From contig NZ_BDCF01000011.1 in NCBI RefSeq assembly GCF_001613365.1, forward strand, positions 1 through 57,159: DNA of 57,159 nt, given 5' to 3'. Origin of the DNA: Nocardia xishanensis NBRC 101358. Its GTDB lineage: Bacteria > Actinomycetota > Actinomycetes > Mycobacteriales > Mycobacteriaceae. The translations under genes and the position numbers were made by a program. The notes under the pieces were generated by a model. That model worked only from the letters and a program-made list of their open reading frames with translations, made no database searches and was not told the origin of the DNA. Shown one piece after another: positions 33,351-43,423 of this stretch. Each line of letters opens with the position of its first letter. The stretch's first letter is position 1.

Positions 33351-34904
33351 GTGGCAGATACCCGGGCGAAGATCGATGAACTGGTCAAGATCCTCACGAT
33401 CGCCGCGGAACCGGCAGGTGAGGCCGGTGTCGCCAAGCGGGAGAAGAAGGGCGTTCCGAGCGTTCGCCAGCGTGTGGACATGCTGCTCGACCGCGGGACG
33501 TTCATCGAGACGGGCGCGTTGGCTCGTCAGCCCGGCCAACCGGATGCTCTCTACGGTGACGGCTTGGTCACCGGTCGCGGGTTGATCGGCGGCCGTCCGG
33601 TGGTGGTGATCGCCCACGATCAGACCGTGTACGGCGGGTCGGTCGGCATCACGTCCGCCCGCAAGTTCATGCGGGCGCTGCAACTCGCTTTCGACAACGC
33701 CTGCCCTGTGGTGACGATCAACGATTCCGGCGGTGCGCGTATCCAGGACGCGGTCGGTTCGATCGCTTCGTTCGGTGATATTTCCCGGGTATTGGAGAAA
33801 CTGTCCGGGTATGTGCCGCAGGTGTCGATCATTCTCGGCAAATGCGCGGCGGGTTCGGTGTACGGGCCGATCAACACCGACGTCCTCATCGGGACCAAAG
33901 ATTCCTACATGTTCGTCACCGGGCCGGAGGTGATCAAAGCCGTCAACGGTGAGGACATCACCGCCGAGGAACTCGGTGGCGCCAAGGTACAGGCCGAACG
34001 CGGCACCCTGCACCACGTGGCCGACACCGAGCAGCAAGCCTACGACTGGGCCCGCAATTACCTGAGCTACATGCCGACGAGCTGTCTCGAGCAACCGCCG
34101 ATCGTGAACCCCGGTCTGGAGCCGGAGATCACCGCGTCCGATCGGGAGCTCGACACGATCATCCCGGATTCCGATCGCGCCGGTTACGACATGCACGAGA
34201 TCCTGCTACGGATTTTCGACGACGGTGAATTTCACGAAGTCCGCGCCGCGTTCGCCCCGAATCTGATCACCGGGTTCGCCCGGGTCGACGGATATCCGGT
34301 CGGTGTGATCGCCAATCAACCGTTGGTATTGGGTGGTTCCATAGACGCCGCCTGCTCGGACAAATCGACCTACTTCATCCGGCTCTGCGACGCGTTCAAC
34401 ATCCCGCTGGTGTTCGTCGCCGACACCCCGGGCGTACTGCCGGGGCTCGAGCAGGAAGCCAGTGGTGTGATCATCCGCGGTGGCCGGGTGCCGCGTGCGA
34501 TCATCGAGGCGACGGTGCCGATCATCAACCTGGTCGTGCGCAAGTCCTACGGTGGCGCCTACGGCATGATGGCGGCCAGGCAAGTGGGCGCCGATATCAG
34601 TTTCGCCTGGCCGACGGCCCGGATCGCGGTGATCGGCGCCGACAGCGCGGTCGACCTCATCGGCAGGCGGCAATTGGCGGCGGTGCCGGAGGAGCATCGG
34701 GCAGCGGCGCGCGAGTTCATGATCAACCAGTACAACGAGACGATCGCCACGCCGTGGATCGCCGCCGAACGCGGCTATATCGACGCGGTCATCGAACCGG
34801 CGCACACCCGTCTGGAGATCCGGCGCGCGCTGCGCCTGTTGCGCGACAAGCCGCCGGTCAAGCCGGAGTTCAACCCGCGCAAACACCCGGTGTATCCGAT
34901 GTGA
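33351..34904 (+). CDS. Acyl-CoA carboxylase beta (carboxyltransferase) subunit
   Basis: A 517-residue AccD-type subunit. It carries EKKGVPSVRQRVDMLLD, GDGLVTGRGLIGGRP, the first oxyanion region INDSGGARIQDAVGSI, GPEVIKAVNGEDITAEELGG, and the second-domain VADTPGVLPGLEQE and KSYGGAYGMMAARQVGAD. It moves carboxyl from biotin to acetyl-, propionyl- or longer acyl-CoA. GTG 33351 with GGAAGGTGG is chosen; ATG 33279 is an alternative. No biotin-carboxylase alpha subunit lies nearby, so it must pair with one encoded elsewhere. Confidence 0.92.
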   Translation: MADTRAKIDELVKILTIAAEPAGEAGVAKREKKGVPSVRQRVDMLLDRGTFIETGALARQPGQPDALYGDGLVTGRGLIGGRPVVVIAHDQTVYGGSVGITSARKFMRALQLAFDNACPVVTINDSGGARIQDAVGSIASFGDISRVLEKLSGYVPQVSIILGKCAAGSVYGPINTDVLIGTKDSYMFVTGPEVIKAVNGEDITAEELGGAKVQAERGTLHHVADTEQQAYDWARNYLSYMPTSCLEQPPIVNPGLEPEITASDRELDTIIPDSDRAGYDMHEILLRIFDDGEFHEVRAAFAPNLITGFARVDGYPVGVIANQPLVLGGSIDAACSDKSTYFIRLCDAFNIPLVFVADTPGVLPGLEQEASGVIIRGGRVPRAIIEATVPIINLVVRKSYGGAYGMMAARQVGADISFAWPTARIAVIGADSAVDLIGRRQLAAVPEEHRAAAREFMINQYNETIATPWIAAERGYIDAVIEPAHTRLEIRRALRLLRDKPPVKPEFNPRKHPVYPM

Positions 34905-35251
34905 TCTTCCCATCGTGTGGCCATGAGGACCGCTGGCGTTCAACAGATTTCGGGCCAAGCGTCGCGCACAACCGCTGGCGGGCATGATCACGGCGCCCGC
35001 CACCGAGCAAGCACGACTCGGTGGCGGGCCACCCGGGCAGGGGCTGTCCGGGATCACCGGTCTCCCTTGCCACGGGCCGCCACGCCGCGCGCCGCGTCGT
35101 CGCCCGCGGATGGCGGCCAGCTCGGCGGCAGCCGGGACGGCCAGTAACAGGGAAGGCCGTTCGGGCACTGCGCCATTCGCATCCTCGTTCGAGTCCAGGG
35201 CCGCTGAACCGGGTCATAGGCTGCCCATCTGTCCTGTCTCGGCCCTCGCTG
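34905..35251. terminator. Intergenic gap with strong bidirectional hairpin (34995-35029)
   Basis: GCCCGCCACCGAG and CTCGGTGGCGGGC pair over 13 bases around a 9-base loop at 34995-35029. It lies between the convergent carboxylase and kinase-regulator genes. No T tract follows. The rest of the gap shows no gene. Confidence 0.65.
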
Positions 35252-38200
35252 TCAGCGTTCCGGAATCTTGTCCTGCGATGCCGCGATCCACGCCGCGATC
35301 TGTGCCCGCGAGGTGAAACCCAGCTTGGTCAGCAGGTGCTCCACATGTCCCTGAGCCGTGCGCGGTGAGATGACCAGGCGGGTGGCGATCTCCCGATTGC
35401 TGAGCCCTTCGGCGATCAGTTCGGCGACTTCCCTTTCCCGCTTGGTGAGCTTGCGACCGGCGACGTCGGTCGGCGCCTGTGCGGTGTGCTCACCCAAGGC
35501 ATAGGCGATCGCGGCATCGAAACTGAGCGCGGCGCCTTCCCGCTGGGCTGCGGAGTACGTCTGCCTGCTCAGAGCCTGTCGCGTTCGGCGCTCGTATTCT
35601 TCTTGGTGGACGCTCAGGTCCGAGAACATCACCGGCATAGTTCCCACCAACTGGCCGATCCGCTCGGCAGCCGCGGTCAACACGACCGCACGCTCCGCAT
35701 CCTGTCCTTCAGCGGCAATCCACGCCAGCGTTTGCAGGCAAATACTCACGTTTGCGCGGTCTTTCAGCGTCCGGCTCAGCTGCAGCGCTTCCACGAGTAA
35801 CCGAGTCGCTCGCTCGGGATCGCCCTTCCGCCACAACGCGACAGCCAGCGACCACAGCACGTAGGACTGGAAGATCGTGCCGCCGTGCTCTTCGGTGAGC
35901 GCGAGCGCGTGCTCGTAGTACTCGATTGCCTTGTCGGTGTTGTCGCGGAACTCGTGGGTGAGACCGAGGAACATCACGGCGTCGACCTGGAAGGGGACTT
36001 CACCCCGTTCCTCGTACAACCGGATGGCTTCCTCGAAATAAGGGCGCGCGGCGGAAGGGTCCCCGCTATACAGGGCGAGGATTCCGGCGGCGAAGTCGAT
36101 GTGTGCGCGAGCCAGTGCATCGGTCGACTGCTCGACGAGCGCTTGCCCTTCACGCACCAGACGCGCCACCGCGGGAAGGTCGCCCTGCACCGCTGCCATC
36201 AGCGACGCGACGTAGATCGCAGCGGCCTGTTCGACGGTGACTGCTCCGGTGTGCCGGGCGAGCAGGCGATCGAACCAGCGCCGCCCCTCGCTGAGCAAGC
36301 CCTGAAAGAACCAGGAGTTGGAGAGAGCTACGGCGAGCCGAATCCCGGCTTCGGGGTCGTCGGCCACGCAGAATTCCAACGCCTGCCGTAGATTCGGTCG
36401 CTCCCTGCGCAACCTGGAGAAGCATTCGAGCGCACGGGGGCCGACCGAACCGGCGTTCGCATCGAAAGCAAGCCGTTCATACCAATCACGATGACGGCGG
36501 CAGACCTCGAGATATTCGCCTGACTGCCGCACTTTTTCCTGACCGTAGTCGCGCACGGTATCGAGCATGCTGAACCGTGCCGACTCCTCCCGAACGAGGA
36601 TCGACTTGTCGACGAGGAAAGCGATCGTATCCCAAAGTGTCTCTGCCGCAATATCTTCCGCGCAGACGAGCTGCGCGGCCTCCAGGTCGAAGCTTCCGGC
36701 GAACACCGAAAGTTGTGCCCATACTCGTTGTTCCGTCGGTGTGCACAGGTCGTAGCTCCAGTCGATACACATCCGCAAGGTCTGTTGCCGCGCCGGGGCG
36801 CCTCTTTTGCCGCGCGTCAACAGCGCGAAACGATCGGTCAACCGCTGCAAGATCTGCTCCGGCGACATCGCCCGCAGCCAGGCCGTCGCCAACTCGATCG
36901 GCAACGGCAGGCCGTCCAGCTTGCGACAGATCCGGGCGATGGTGACCTTGTTGTCCTCGGTCAGCTCGAACCCGGCGACAGCCGCGGCGGCCCGCTCGGC
37001 GAACAACCGCATCGCGTCGTTGCGGGTCGGGCTCCTCGGTAGCCGATCGGGATCGGGAACGGCGAGCGGGTGAACAGGCAAGACCACTTCCCCGTCGAGG
37101 CCGATCGGCTCGCGACTCGTCGTCAGAATCCGCAAACCGGCACACGCGCGAAGCAGCGACTCGGCGAGCTTGGCGACACCGGCCACCATCTGCTCGCAAT
37201 TGTCCAGCACCAGTAGCGATTCCCGATCGGCCAGGAACTCGGCGAGCACTTCGGGCAACGGCCGCACCGACCTGTCCTGCAATCCCAGCGCCGCCGCCAC
37301 GATGCTCGGCAGCAGCGACTCGTCCTGTACCTCCCCCAGCTCGACGAAAGCCACGCCGTCGGCGTACGCGCCCTCCACGGTAGTGGCGATCCGCACCGCC
37401 AACCTGGTCTTGCCCACCCCGCCGATACCGGTCAGAGTCACCAATCGCGAGGTCGACAACGCGTTCGTCGCTTCGGTCAACTCCGTGCGCCGGCCGACGA
37501 AGCTCGTCAGCTCCACCGGAGGCCGGCTCGGTCTGCTCGAAACCGCGGAACGCTCCTGCGGCTGACGCCCGTCCGACCCGGTCGCGGAGAACTTCTCACG
37601 CCGCGGTGGCACCTGCTCGGCTCTTGCCGGAGTGAGGAGGGCCATCTCGTCGACGGGGAAACCATGGTCACGTTGCGATGCCTGGAGTTGCTCGCCCAAC
37701 TCCATGGCCGAAGGGCGACCGCGCGGGTCACCGCCCATGGCATGTTCGACGATGGCGCCGACATCCGCGGAAATCCCCTCCTCCCGCAGATCCGGAACGG
37801 GGCCGGACGAAATCCGGACGAACTGAGCCACCAAATCCTCACCGCTGCGACGTTCGAAAGCGGCATGACCGGTGATCGCGGCGAACAACGTCGCGCCGAG
37901 ACCATAGACATCCGCCGCGGGACTCGGCGGCTCACCGGCGATCACTTCCGGGGCGGTGAAAGCCGGTGTGCCCGTGACGATGCCGGTGCCGGTGACGAAC
38001 CCGCCCGCGATATGAGCGATTCCGAAATCCACCAGCGTCGGCTCGCCGTAATCGGTGAACAAGACGTTCCCGGGCTTGACATCGCGATGCAGAACCCCGA
38101 AGCGGTGCGCCGTCTCCAGGGCTCCGGCCAGCTTCACCCCGAGGTGCAGCGCTTCCCGCAGGTCCAGCGGTCCGTTGTTGCGTATCCGTGCGTCGAGAGA

Positions 38201-38530
38201 GCCGTGCGGGTAGTACGGCATGACTATGAAGGGTCGACCGTTATCGGTGATACCGGCATGCAGGACATGCACGATATTGGGATGCCCGGTGAGCCTGCCT
38301 CCGGCGCGCTCCTCCCGGAAGAACCGCGCTCGATTGTCCTCGTCGAGATCGGCGGTCAACACCTTCACCGCCACCACGCGATCCAGCCCGGCCTGCGCGC
38401 AGCGATAGACGACGCCGAAACCACCACGGCCGATCTCTTCCGCGTCGTCGAACCCGGCCGCAGCCAGCTCCGCAACGACCGAACCGGAAACGTCGTCGCG
38501 TTGCGTCGCGAATGGATCGGCGTCGGTCAT
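35252..38530 (-). CDS. pknK: PknK-like Ser/Thr kinase-STAND ATPase-LuxR regulator, copy A
   Basis: A 1,092-residue regulator. Kinase domain (about 30-290): GRGGFGVVY, VAVKVLTADL, catalytic HRDVKPGN, DFGIAH and APEVIAGE, all intact. ATPase domain from about 340: SFVGRRTELTEATNAL, Walker A GIGGVGKTRL, LLVLDNCEQ and LTTSREPIGL. Then winged-helix and TPR-like helical repeats, and a LuxR HTH at the C-terminus (KLTKREREVAELIAEGLSNR, then ISPRTAQGHVEHLLTKLGF). PknK of mycobacteria has this plan and regulates transcription. The ATG at 38530 has a weak ribosome site. It is divergent from a close paralogue across 253 bases. Confidence 0.93.
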   Translation of the reverse strand: MTDADPFATQRDDVSGSVVAELAAAGFDDAEEIGRGGFGVVYRCAQAGLDRVVAVKVLTADLDEDNRARFFREERAGGRLTGHPNIVHVLHAGITDNGRPFIVMPYYPHGSLDARIRNNGPLDLREALHLGVKLAGALETAHRFGVLHRDVKPGNVLFTDYGEPTLVDFGIAHIAGGFVTGTGIVTGTPAFTAPEVIAGEPPSPAADVYGLGATLFAAITGHAAFERRSGEDLVAQFVRISSGPVPDLREEGISADVGAIVEHAMGGDPRGRPSAMELGEQLQASQRDHGFPVDEMALLTPARAEQVPPRREKFSATGSDGRQPQERSAVSSRPSRPPVELTSFVGRRTELTEATNALSTSRLVTLTGIGGVGKTRLAVRIATTVEGAYADGVAFVELGEVQDESLLPSIVAAALGLQDRSVRPLPEVLAEFLADRESLLVLDNCEQMVAGVAKLAESLLRACAGLRILTTSREPIGLDGEVVLPVHPLAVPDPDRLPRSPTRNDAMRLFAERAAAAVAGFELTEDNKVTIARICRKLDGLPLPIELATAWLRAMSPEQILQRLTDRFALLTRGKRGAPARQQTLRMCIDWSYDLCTPTEQRVWAQLSVFAGSFDLEAAQLVCAEDIAAETLWDTIAFLVDKSILVREESARFSMLDTVRDYGQEKVRQSGEYLEVCRRHRDWYERLAFDANAGSVGPRALECFSRLRRERPNLRQALEFCVADDPEAGIRLAVALSNSWFFQGLLSEGRRWFDRLLARHTGAVTVEQAAAIYVASLMAAVQGDLPAVARLVREGQALVEQSTDALARAHIDFAAGILALYSGDPSAARPYFEEAIRLYEERGEVPFQVDAVMFLGLTHEFRDNTDKAIEYYEHALALTEEHGGTIFQSYVLWSLAVALWRKGDPERATRLLVEALQLSRTLKDRANVSICLQTLAWIAAEGQDAERAVVLTAAAERIGQLVGTMPVMFSDLSVHQEEYERRTRQALSRQTYSAAQREGAALSFDAAIAYALGEHTAQAPTDVAGRKLTKREREVAELIAEGLSNREIATRLVISPRTAQGHVEHLLTKLGFTSRAQIAAWIAASQDKIPER

Positions 38531-38783
38531 CGACTACACCGATTCATCCCATCCGCGCCATGGCACCAGCACCATTACCCTGCACACCTCTCGATGACTA
38601 CTTCGAGAATATCGCCGGGTGCGTGACCGAGGGTCTCGTTGCCGCTGGGCGGGGCCAGGAGCCAGTTCCGCCGGGTCGCCATGGCGTTGCTAGCACGGTG
38701 CCGAGCCTCGAGCCGGGGCGCAAGGCGTGATGACCGGGATGGACTGCGCGATATCCTGAGCACGGACGAAGCAGGACCGGCGC

Positions 38784-41700
38784 ATGGGCGAAAACGACCT
38801 GTTGAATACACAGCGCGCGGTGATCCCCGAGGTCACGGCCGAGCTGGGCGCGGCCGGTTTCGCCGATGCGGAGGAGATCGGCCGCGGCGGATTCGGGGTG
38901 GTGTATCGGTGCACCCAGGTCGCTTTGGACCGGACGGTGGCGATCAAGGTGCTCACCGCCGACCTGGACGAGGGGAACCGGGAGCGGTTCGTCCGGGAAC
39001 AGCGGGCGATGGGCAGGCTGACCGGGCACCCGAACATCGCGGAGGTGCTCGAGGTCGGCACCACCATGTCCGGGCTGCCTTATCTGGTGATGCCGTATTA
39101 TCCGCAGGATTCTCTCGATGCCCGTATCCGCCGCCACGGTCCGCTGTCGGTCGAGGAGACGCTGCGGCTGGGGGTCAAGATCGCCGGGGCGCTCGAGACC
39201 GCGCATCGACTCGGCATCCTGCACCGCGACGTCAAACCCGGCAACATCCTGATCACCGATTACGGTGAGCCCGCCCTGACCGATTTCGGCATCGCGCGCA
39301 TCCCCGCCGGATTCCACACCACGACCGGCACGATCACCGGTTCACCTGCGTTCACCGCACCGGAAGTACTCAGCGATGCGGCGCCCACCCCCGCGGCCGA
39401 CGTGTACGGACTCGGCGCGACACTGTTCGCCGCGCTCACCGGTCATGCCGCTTTCGAACGTCGCAGCGGCGAGCAGGTGGTGGCCCAATTCGTGCGGATC
39501 ACCGAGCAGCCGCTGCCGAACCTGCGCGAGCACGGCATCGACGACGACCTCGCGCAGGTGATCGAACATGCCATGGCCCGCGAGCCCGAGCAGCGGCCCT
39601 CCGCAGCGGCACTGGGTGAGCAACTGCAACGACTCCAGGCCGGACGCAGGTTGCCGGTCGACGAGATGGCGGTACGAGCGGAGGCGGAAGGGCGGCCCGA
39701 AGGCGCTCCGGTTTCCTTGATTCCGCCGACCGCCGGTCCTTCGCCGGTTCCGGGATTTTCATCGTCCGCTCAGTCGATCGGCGCGAAGGCGTTTCACCCT
39801 GTCGAGCTGACCAGCTTCGTCGGCCGCCGCGCCGAACTGACCGAGGTCAAGAGCCTGCTCGCGAGCTCGCGGCTGGTGACGTTGACCGGGATCGGCGGGG
39901 TCGGCAAGACGCGGCTGGCGACGCGGGTCGCCGCCGGTGTGCAACGGGATTTCGCCGACGGGGTGTGGCTGGTCGAGCTCGTCGAACTGCGCGACGGCGG
40001 CCTGCTGCCGGAGGTGATCGCCACGGCTTTGGCACTGCGACCGCACCGGCGGCAGGTTCTCGCGGTGCTGATCGACCACTTAGCGTCGCGGCAGCTGCTG
40101 CTGGTGCTGGACAACTGCGAACAAATCGTCGACGCCGTAGCGAAGGTCGCGGAGACCTTGCTGCGGGCGTGCCCGGCATTGCGGATCCTCACCACCAGCC
40201 GCGAGCCCCTCGACATCGGCGGGGAGTCCGTCCTACGGGTGCGACCGCTGACGGTTCCCGATGCGGATCGGCCGCCGACACTGCGCGGCGCGCCCCGCTA
40301 CGACGCGGTCACCCTGTTCGTCGAACGGGCAGGCGCGGCCGTGCCAGGCTTCGCACTCACCGAGGACAACCTCGCGACGGTGACCGAGATCTGCCGCCGC
40401 CTCGACGGGCTGCCATTGGCGATCGAGCTGGCCGCGGCCCGGCTACGAGCGTTGTCACCGGAGCAGATCCGGCAACGCCTCACCGATCGATATGCGCTGT
40501 TGACCCACGGCAGCCGCACCGCGCCGAGCCGCCAGCAGACCCTACGGTGGTGCATCGACTGGAGTTACTCGCTGTGCACCGAGGCCGAGCAAACGGCCTG
40601 GTCGCGGCTCTCGGTGTTCGCGGGCAGCTTCGAACTCGACGCGGCCGAACAGATCTGCCGAGACGACCACGACGGGGAGGATCTGCTCGACGTACTGACC
40701 GCCCTGGTCGATAAATCCATCCTGATCAGGGAGGAGTCGGGTCCGGCGGTGCGGTTCCGGATGCTCGAGACGCTACGCGAATACGGCCGCGACAAACTCG
40801 ACGAGACCGGCGAATACCCGAAAATCCGACGCCGGCATATGGATTGGTACCGGCGGCTGGCCGAGGACGCCGAGGCGGATTGGATCAGCCCCCGCCAGCT
40901 CGACTGGATCGCCCGCCTCGACCGCGAGCAACCCAACCTGCGCGAAGCGTTGAACTTTTCGCTCGACGACACCGAAACCGAACCGGACGCGGCGTTGTCG
41001 TTCGTGGCGGCCCTGCAACTGTTCTGGCCCTCCCGAGGCCAGCTCGGTGAGGAGCGGCGCTGGCTCGACCGCGCCCTTGCCCGCGGTCCCGCCACCGACA
41101 TTCCGTTACGCGCCAAGGCACTGTGGCGCGCTGCGCTGGTGGCTGCGGCCCAAGACAATTCCCGTGCGTTGTCCGCGCTGGTCGCGCAGGCGCAGACGCT
41201 CGACGAACGGACCGAGGATTCGACCGTGCACGCCTTCGCGGAGCTCATCCAAGCCCTCAGCGTGGTCAACAGCGGCGGCCGTGCGCCCGCACTCGCCCCC
41301 CTCGAAGCCGCCCTCGAGTCGTTCACCACCCAGGGTGATGTCTACGGACAGTTATGGGCCCTTATCGCACTCGGTTGGACGCAGGAATTGCAGGGAGATG
41401 GTGCGGCAACTCGTCCGTATCACGAAAAGGCGCTGGCAATCACGGAATCTCACGGCGAGTCCGTTCATCGGTCATACATTCTGTGGATTGTGGCCGTGGC
41501 CGCGTGGCGCCGGGGCGATCACGATCGTGCGATGTCGCTGCTGCGGCAGCAGTTGCAGTTGACAAGGCACCAAAAAGATCTGTTGCTGGGCGGCATCGCG
41601 CTGGAGATACTCGGGTGGGTTGTGGGAAGCCAGGGGAATGCGCGGCGTGCCGCCGTGTTGATGGGCTCTGCGTCAGCACAGTCTCGGTCGACCGGCATCG

Positions 41701-42086
41701 CCACCGTGCCGTTCGCGACCCTGATGGTCCACCACGACGACTGCGAACGAGCGGCGCGTCACAAGCTCGGTAGGCGAGCGTTCGAGACCGCCTTCCGCGA
41801 AGGGGCCGCGCTGGATCTCGACACCGCAATTGGCTACGCCCTGGAAGAGCAACCGCAAGCAACGACTCCCGGTCCTGGCCCCTCGACAGAGCTGACCGCC
41901 CGGGAACAGGAGGTGGCAAGCCTGATCGCCGACGGCCTCACCAACAAGGCCATCGCCGCCCGGCTGAGCATCTCCCTCCGCACCGCGCAGGGACATGTCG
42001 AACACATCCTGACCAAACTCGGATTCAGCTCGCGCGCGCAGATCGCCGCCTGGGTCGCCGAGCGGAGCCGACCCGGGCAGAGTTGA
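38784..42086 (+). CDS. PknK-like Ser/Thr kinase-STAND ATPase-LuxR regulator, copy B
   Basis: A 1,100-residue paralogue of the divergent gene with the same domain order. Kinase: EEIGRGGFGVVYRCTQ, VAIKVLTADLDEGN, HRDVKPGNIL, DFGIARI. ATPase: ELTSFVGRRAELTEV, GIGGVGKTRLATRV, LLLVLDNCEQIVDAV, ILTTSREPLDIGG. C-terminal HTH: LTAREQEVASLIADGLTNKA and ISLRTAQGHVEHILTKLGF. The helical middle region differs more from copy A than the kinase and HTH do. AGGA lies 8 bases before the ATG. Both copies keep every catalytic motif, so both should be active; different inputs through the middle region are likely. Confidence 0.92.
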   Translation: MGENDLLNTQRAVIPEVTAELGAAGFADAEEIGRGGFGVVYRCTQVALDRTVAIKVLTADLDEGNRERFVREQRAMGRLTGHPNIAEVLEVGTTMSGLPYLVMPYYPQDSLDARIRRHGPLSVEETLRLGVKIAGALETAHRLGILHRDVKPGNILITDYGEPALTDFGIARIPAGFHTTTGTITGSPAFTAPEVLSDAAPTPAADVYGLGATLFAALTGHAAFERRSGEQVVAQFVRITEQPLPNLREHGIDDDLAQVIEHAMAREPEQRPSAAALGEQLQRLQAGRRLPVDEMAVRAEAEGRPEGAPVSLIPPTAGPSPVPGFSSSAQSIGAKAFHPVELTSFVGRRAELTEVKSLLASSRLVTLTGIGGVGKTRLATRVAAGVQRDFADGVWLVELVELRDGGLLPEVIATALALRPHRRQVLAVLIDHLASRQLLLVLDNCEQIVDAVAKVAETLLRACPALRILTTSREPLDIGGESVLRVRPLTVPDADRPPTLRGAPRYDAVTLFVERAGAAVPGFALTEDNLATVTEICRRLDGLPLAIELAAARLRALSPEQIRQRLTDRYALLTHGSRTAPSRQQTLRWCIDWSYSLCTEAEQTAWSRLSVFAGSFELDAAEQICRDDHDGEDLLDVLTALVDKSILIREESGPAVRFRMLETLREYGRDKLDETGEYPKIRRRHMDWYRRLAEDAEADWISPRQLDWIARLDREQPNLREALNFSLDDTETEPDAALSFVAALQLFWPSRGQLGEERRWLDRALARGPATDIPLRAKALWRAALVAAAQDNSRALSALVAQAQTLDERTEDSTVHAFAELIQALSVVNSGGRAPALAPLEAALESFTTQGDVYGQLWALIALGWTQELQGDGAATRPYHEKALAITESHGESVHRSYILWIVAVAAWRRGDHDRAMSLLRQQLQLTRHQKDLLLGGIALEILGWVVGSQGNARRAAVLMGSASAQSRSTGIATVPFATLMVHHDDCERAARHKLGRRAFETAFREGAALDLDTAIGYALEEQPQATTPGPGPSTELTAREQEVASLIADGLTNKAIAARLSISLRTAQGHVEHILTKLGFSSRAQIAAWVAERSRPGQS

Positions 42087-42122
42087 AGGCGCGGTCACGA
42101 ATTCGCCTCGCTCCAGCGCACG

Positions 42123-42776
42123 CTACTTCTTCCCGGCCCTCCGTCGAGCGGGCGGCGCGTATGTCTCCAGGTAGGCGGTTACGAGGCGTCGCGCTTCGTC
42201 GATCGTGGCATCGTCGCCGGTCGCGGAGCGTCGGAACGCGACATCGAGGAGCCGGTCACCGGCCTCGACGGCGAGCTGAACGACCAATTGGGGCGTATCG
42301 GCGCCGATGAGGTCGCGCCTGGTGAGGAAGCGCCAGAACCGCTCCGCCGCCGATTCGTCATAGGCGCGCGCAATTTCGACGAGCATCGGGCTGCGTCCCG
42401 CGGCGAACCACAGAGCGGCCATGCCAGGGCGCCGACGGAAGCAGGCGATATACGCGTCGATGACGAGGTCGCAGGCCTCGCGCAGAGTGAGCGCCTCGAC
42501 CTGATTCAGCGCCGTTGTGGTCGACTTCTCGACCTCGCGGATATAGCGCTGCAAGAGTTCGGCGTCGACCCGATACCGGTCGGGGAAATAGTGGTAGATG
42601 GACGCGGTCGGAATTCCTGCCCGCTCACCGATCGCACCGAGGGTCGCTGCCTCGTAACCCTGCTCGCCGAGCAGCACCTCGGCGGCATCGAGAATCGCCT
42701 TCACACGCTCGATCCCGCGGCGCTGCACCGGCGCCGGACGAGCGGGTACCTGCGGTGTCAGCGAAATCTCGACCAC
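42123..42776 (-). CDS. TetR family regulator
   Basis: A 217-residue regulator. HTH: RVKAILDAAEVLLGEQGYEA, then LGAIGERAGIPTASIYHYFP (about residues 24-66). The ligand domain includes CFRRRPGMAALWFAAGRSP. A basic tail, PPARRRAGKK, ends it. The start lies head to head with the Gly/Trp-rich peptide gene at a distance of 297 bases, so control of that gene is possible. The gap holds an open frame from 42798 that does not look like protein, and TATAAA at about 42985 that could be a -10 element. Confidence 0.88.
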   Translation of the reverse strand: MVEISLTPQVPARPAPVQRRGIERVKAILDAAEVLLGEQGYEAATLGAIGERAGIPTASIYHYFPDRYRVDAELLQRYIREVEKSTTTALNQVEALTLREACDLVIDAYIACFRRRPGMAALWFAAGRSPMLVEIARAYDESAAERFWRFLTRRDLIGADTPQLVVQLAVEAGDRLLDVAFRRSATGDDATIDEARRLVTAYLETYAPPARRRAGKK

Positions 42777-43073
42777 GAATCGAGAATATCAGCCGCGATG
42801 TTCGCGAGTTACGCGCCGAGGTACCCCGGACTGCCGCGCGAGCCGAGTCGCCATCGGGCTCGGCGCGACATTTTCGGCGGCGACGGTGCGCCGCCGCCCA
42901 ACACGCTCAGGCTCGGCATAGGCACGCGGCTTCACTGGGCGCGGGCACCCTCGGATTGGGCACCGGTGGGAAAAGTGGCGGGAACTATAAATCAGTTACT
43001 GCGGCGACTTATGGAGCCCGGCGAAAAAGCGTAGGATTCCAGCAGGTCGGGACAGCATTTTTGGAGCCCTATC

Positions 43074-43415
43074 ATGACCGAGAGAAAGAATTCACGCACG
43101 AAGTTCGCCCGATTGGCGGCCGCCGCCGGCGTAGCCGCAGTCGCTGCGATTCCGGTTGCCGCAGCCGCGGCCCAAGCGCCTACCGCGCAAGCAACACCCA
43201 CGCCCGCATCCCAATTCGTCGACAGCCCCGGCTGGGGTGGCGGCGGCGGTTGGGGCGGCGGCGGCTGGGGTTGGGGGGGCGGCGGCTGGGGATGGGGTCG
43301 CGGCGGTTGGGGTCACGGCGGCGGCTGGGGCTGGGGCGGCTGGGGTGGCTGGGGCGGCTGGGGATGGAATCCCGGCTGGGGCGGCTGGGGCTGGGGCGGC
43401 TGGGGCAGCTTCTAG
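43074..43415 (+). CDS. Secreted Gly/Trp-repeat protein
   Basis: A 113-residue protein. Residues 1-40 form a signal peptide: a basic start (TERKNSRTK), an Ala-rich core and AQA at the probable cleavage site. A short TPTPASQFVD link follows, and residues 53-113 consist almost wholly of Gly and about 17 Trp in units such as GGWGWGG, with single Arg, His, Asn and Pro, ending WGSF. No known family; it recalls glycine-rich wall proteins but with extreme Trp content. AGG-type ribosome signal is weak. A strong terminator follows at once, so it is probably a highly expressed one-gene unit. Confidence 0.75.
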   Translation: MTERKNSRTKFARLAAAAGVAAVAAIPVAAAAAQAPTAQATPTPASQFVDSPGWGGGGGWGGGGWGWGGGGWGWGRGGWGHGGGWGWGGWGGWGGWGWNPGWGGWGWGGWGSF

Positions 43416-43423
43416 CGCCAATG

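Noticed and set aside
42798..43034. 79-codon open frame before the Gly/Trp gene
   Set aside because: No ribosome site, Arg/Pro-rich shadow-like composition, and it overlaps the likely promoter region of the next gene.
43225..43412. Tandem GGCTGGGG-type DNA repeats
   Set aside because: They are codons for the Gly/Trp tail of a secreted protein that stays in frame to its stop; treated as protein repeat, not as a separate DNA element.
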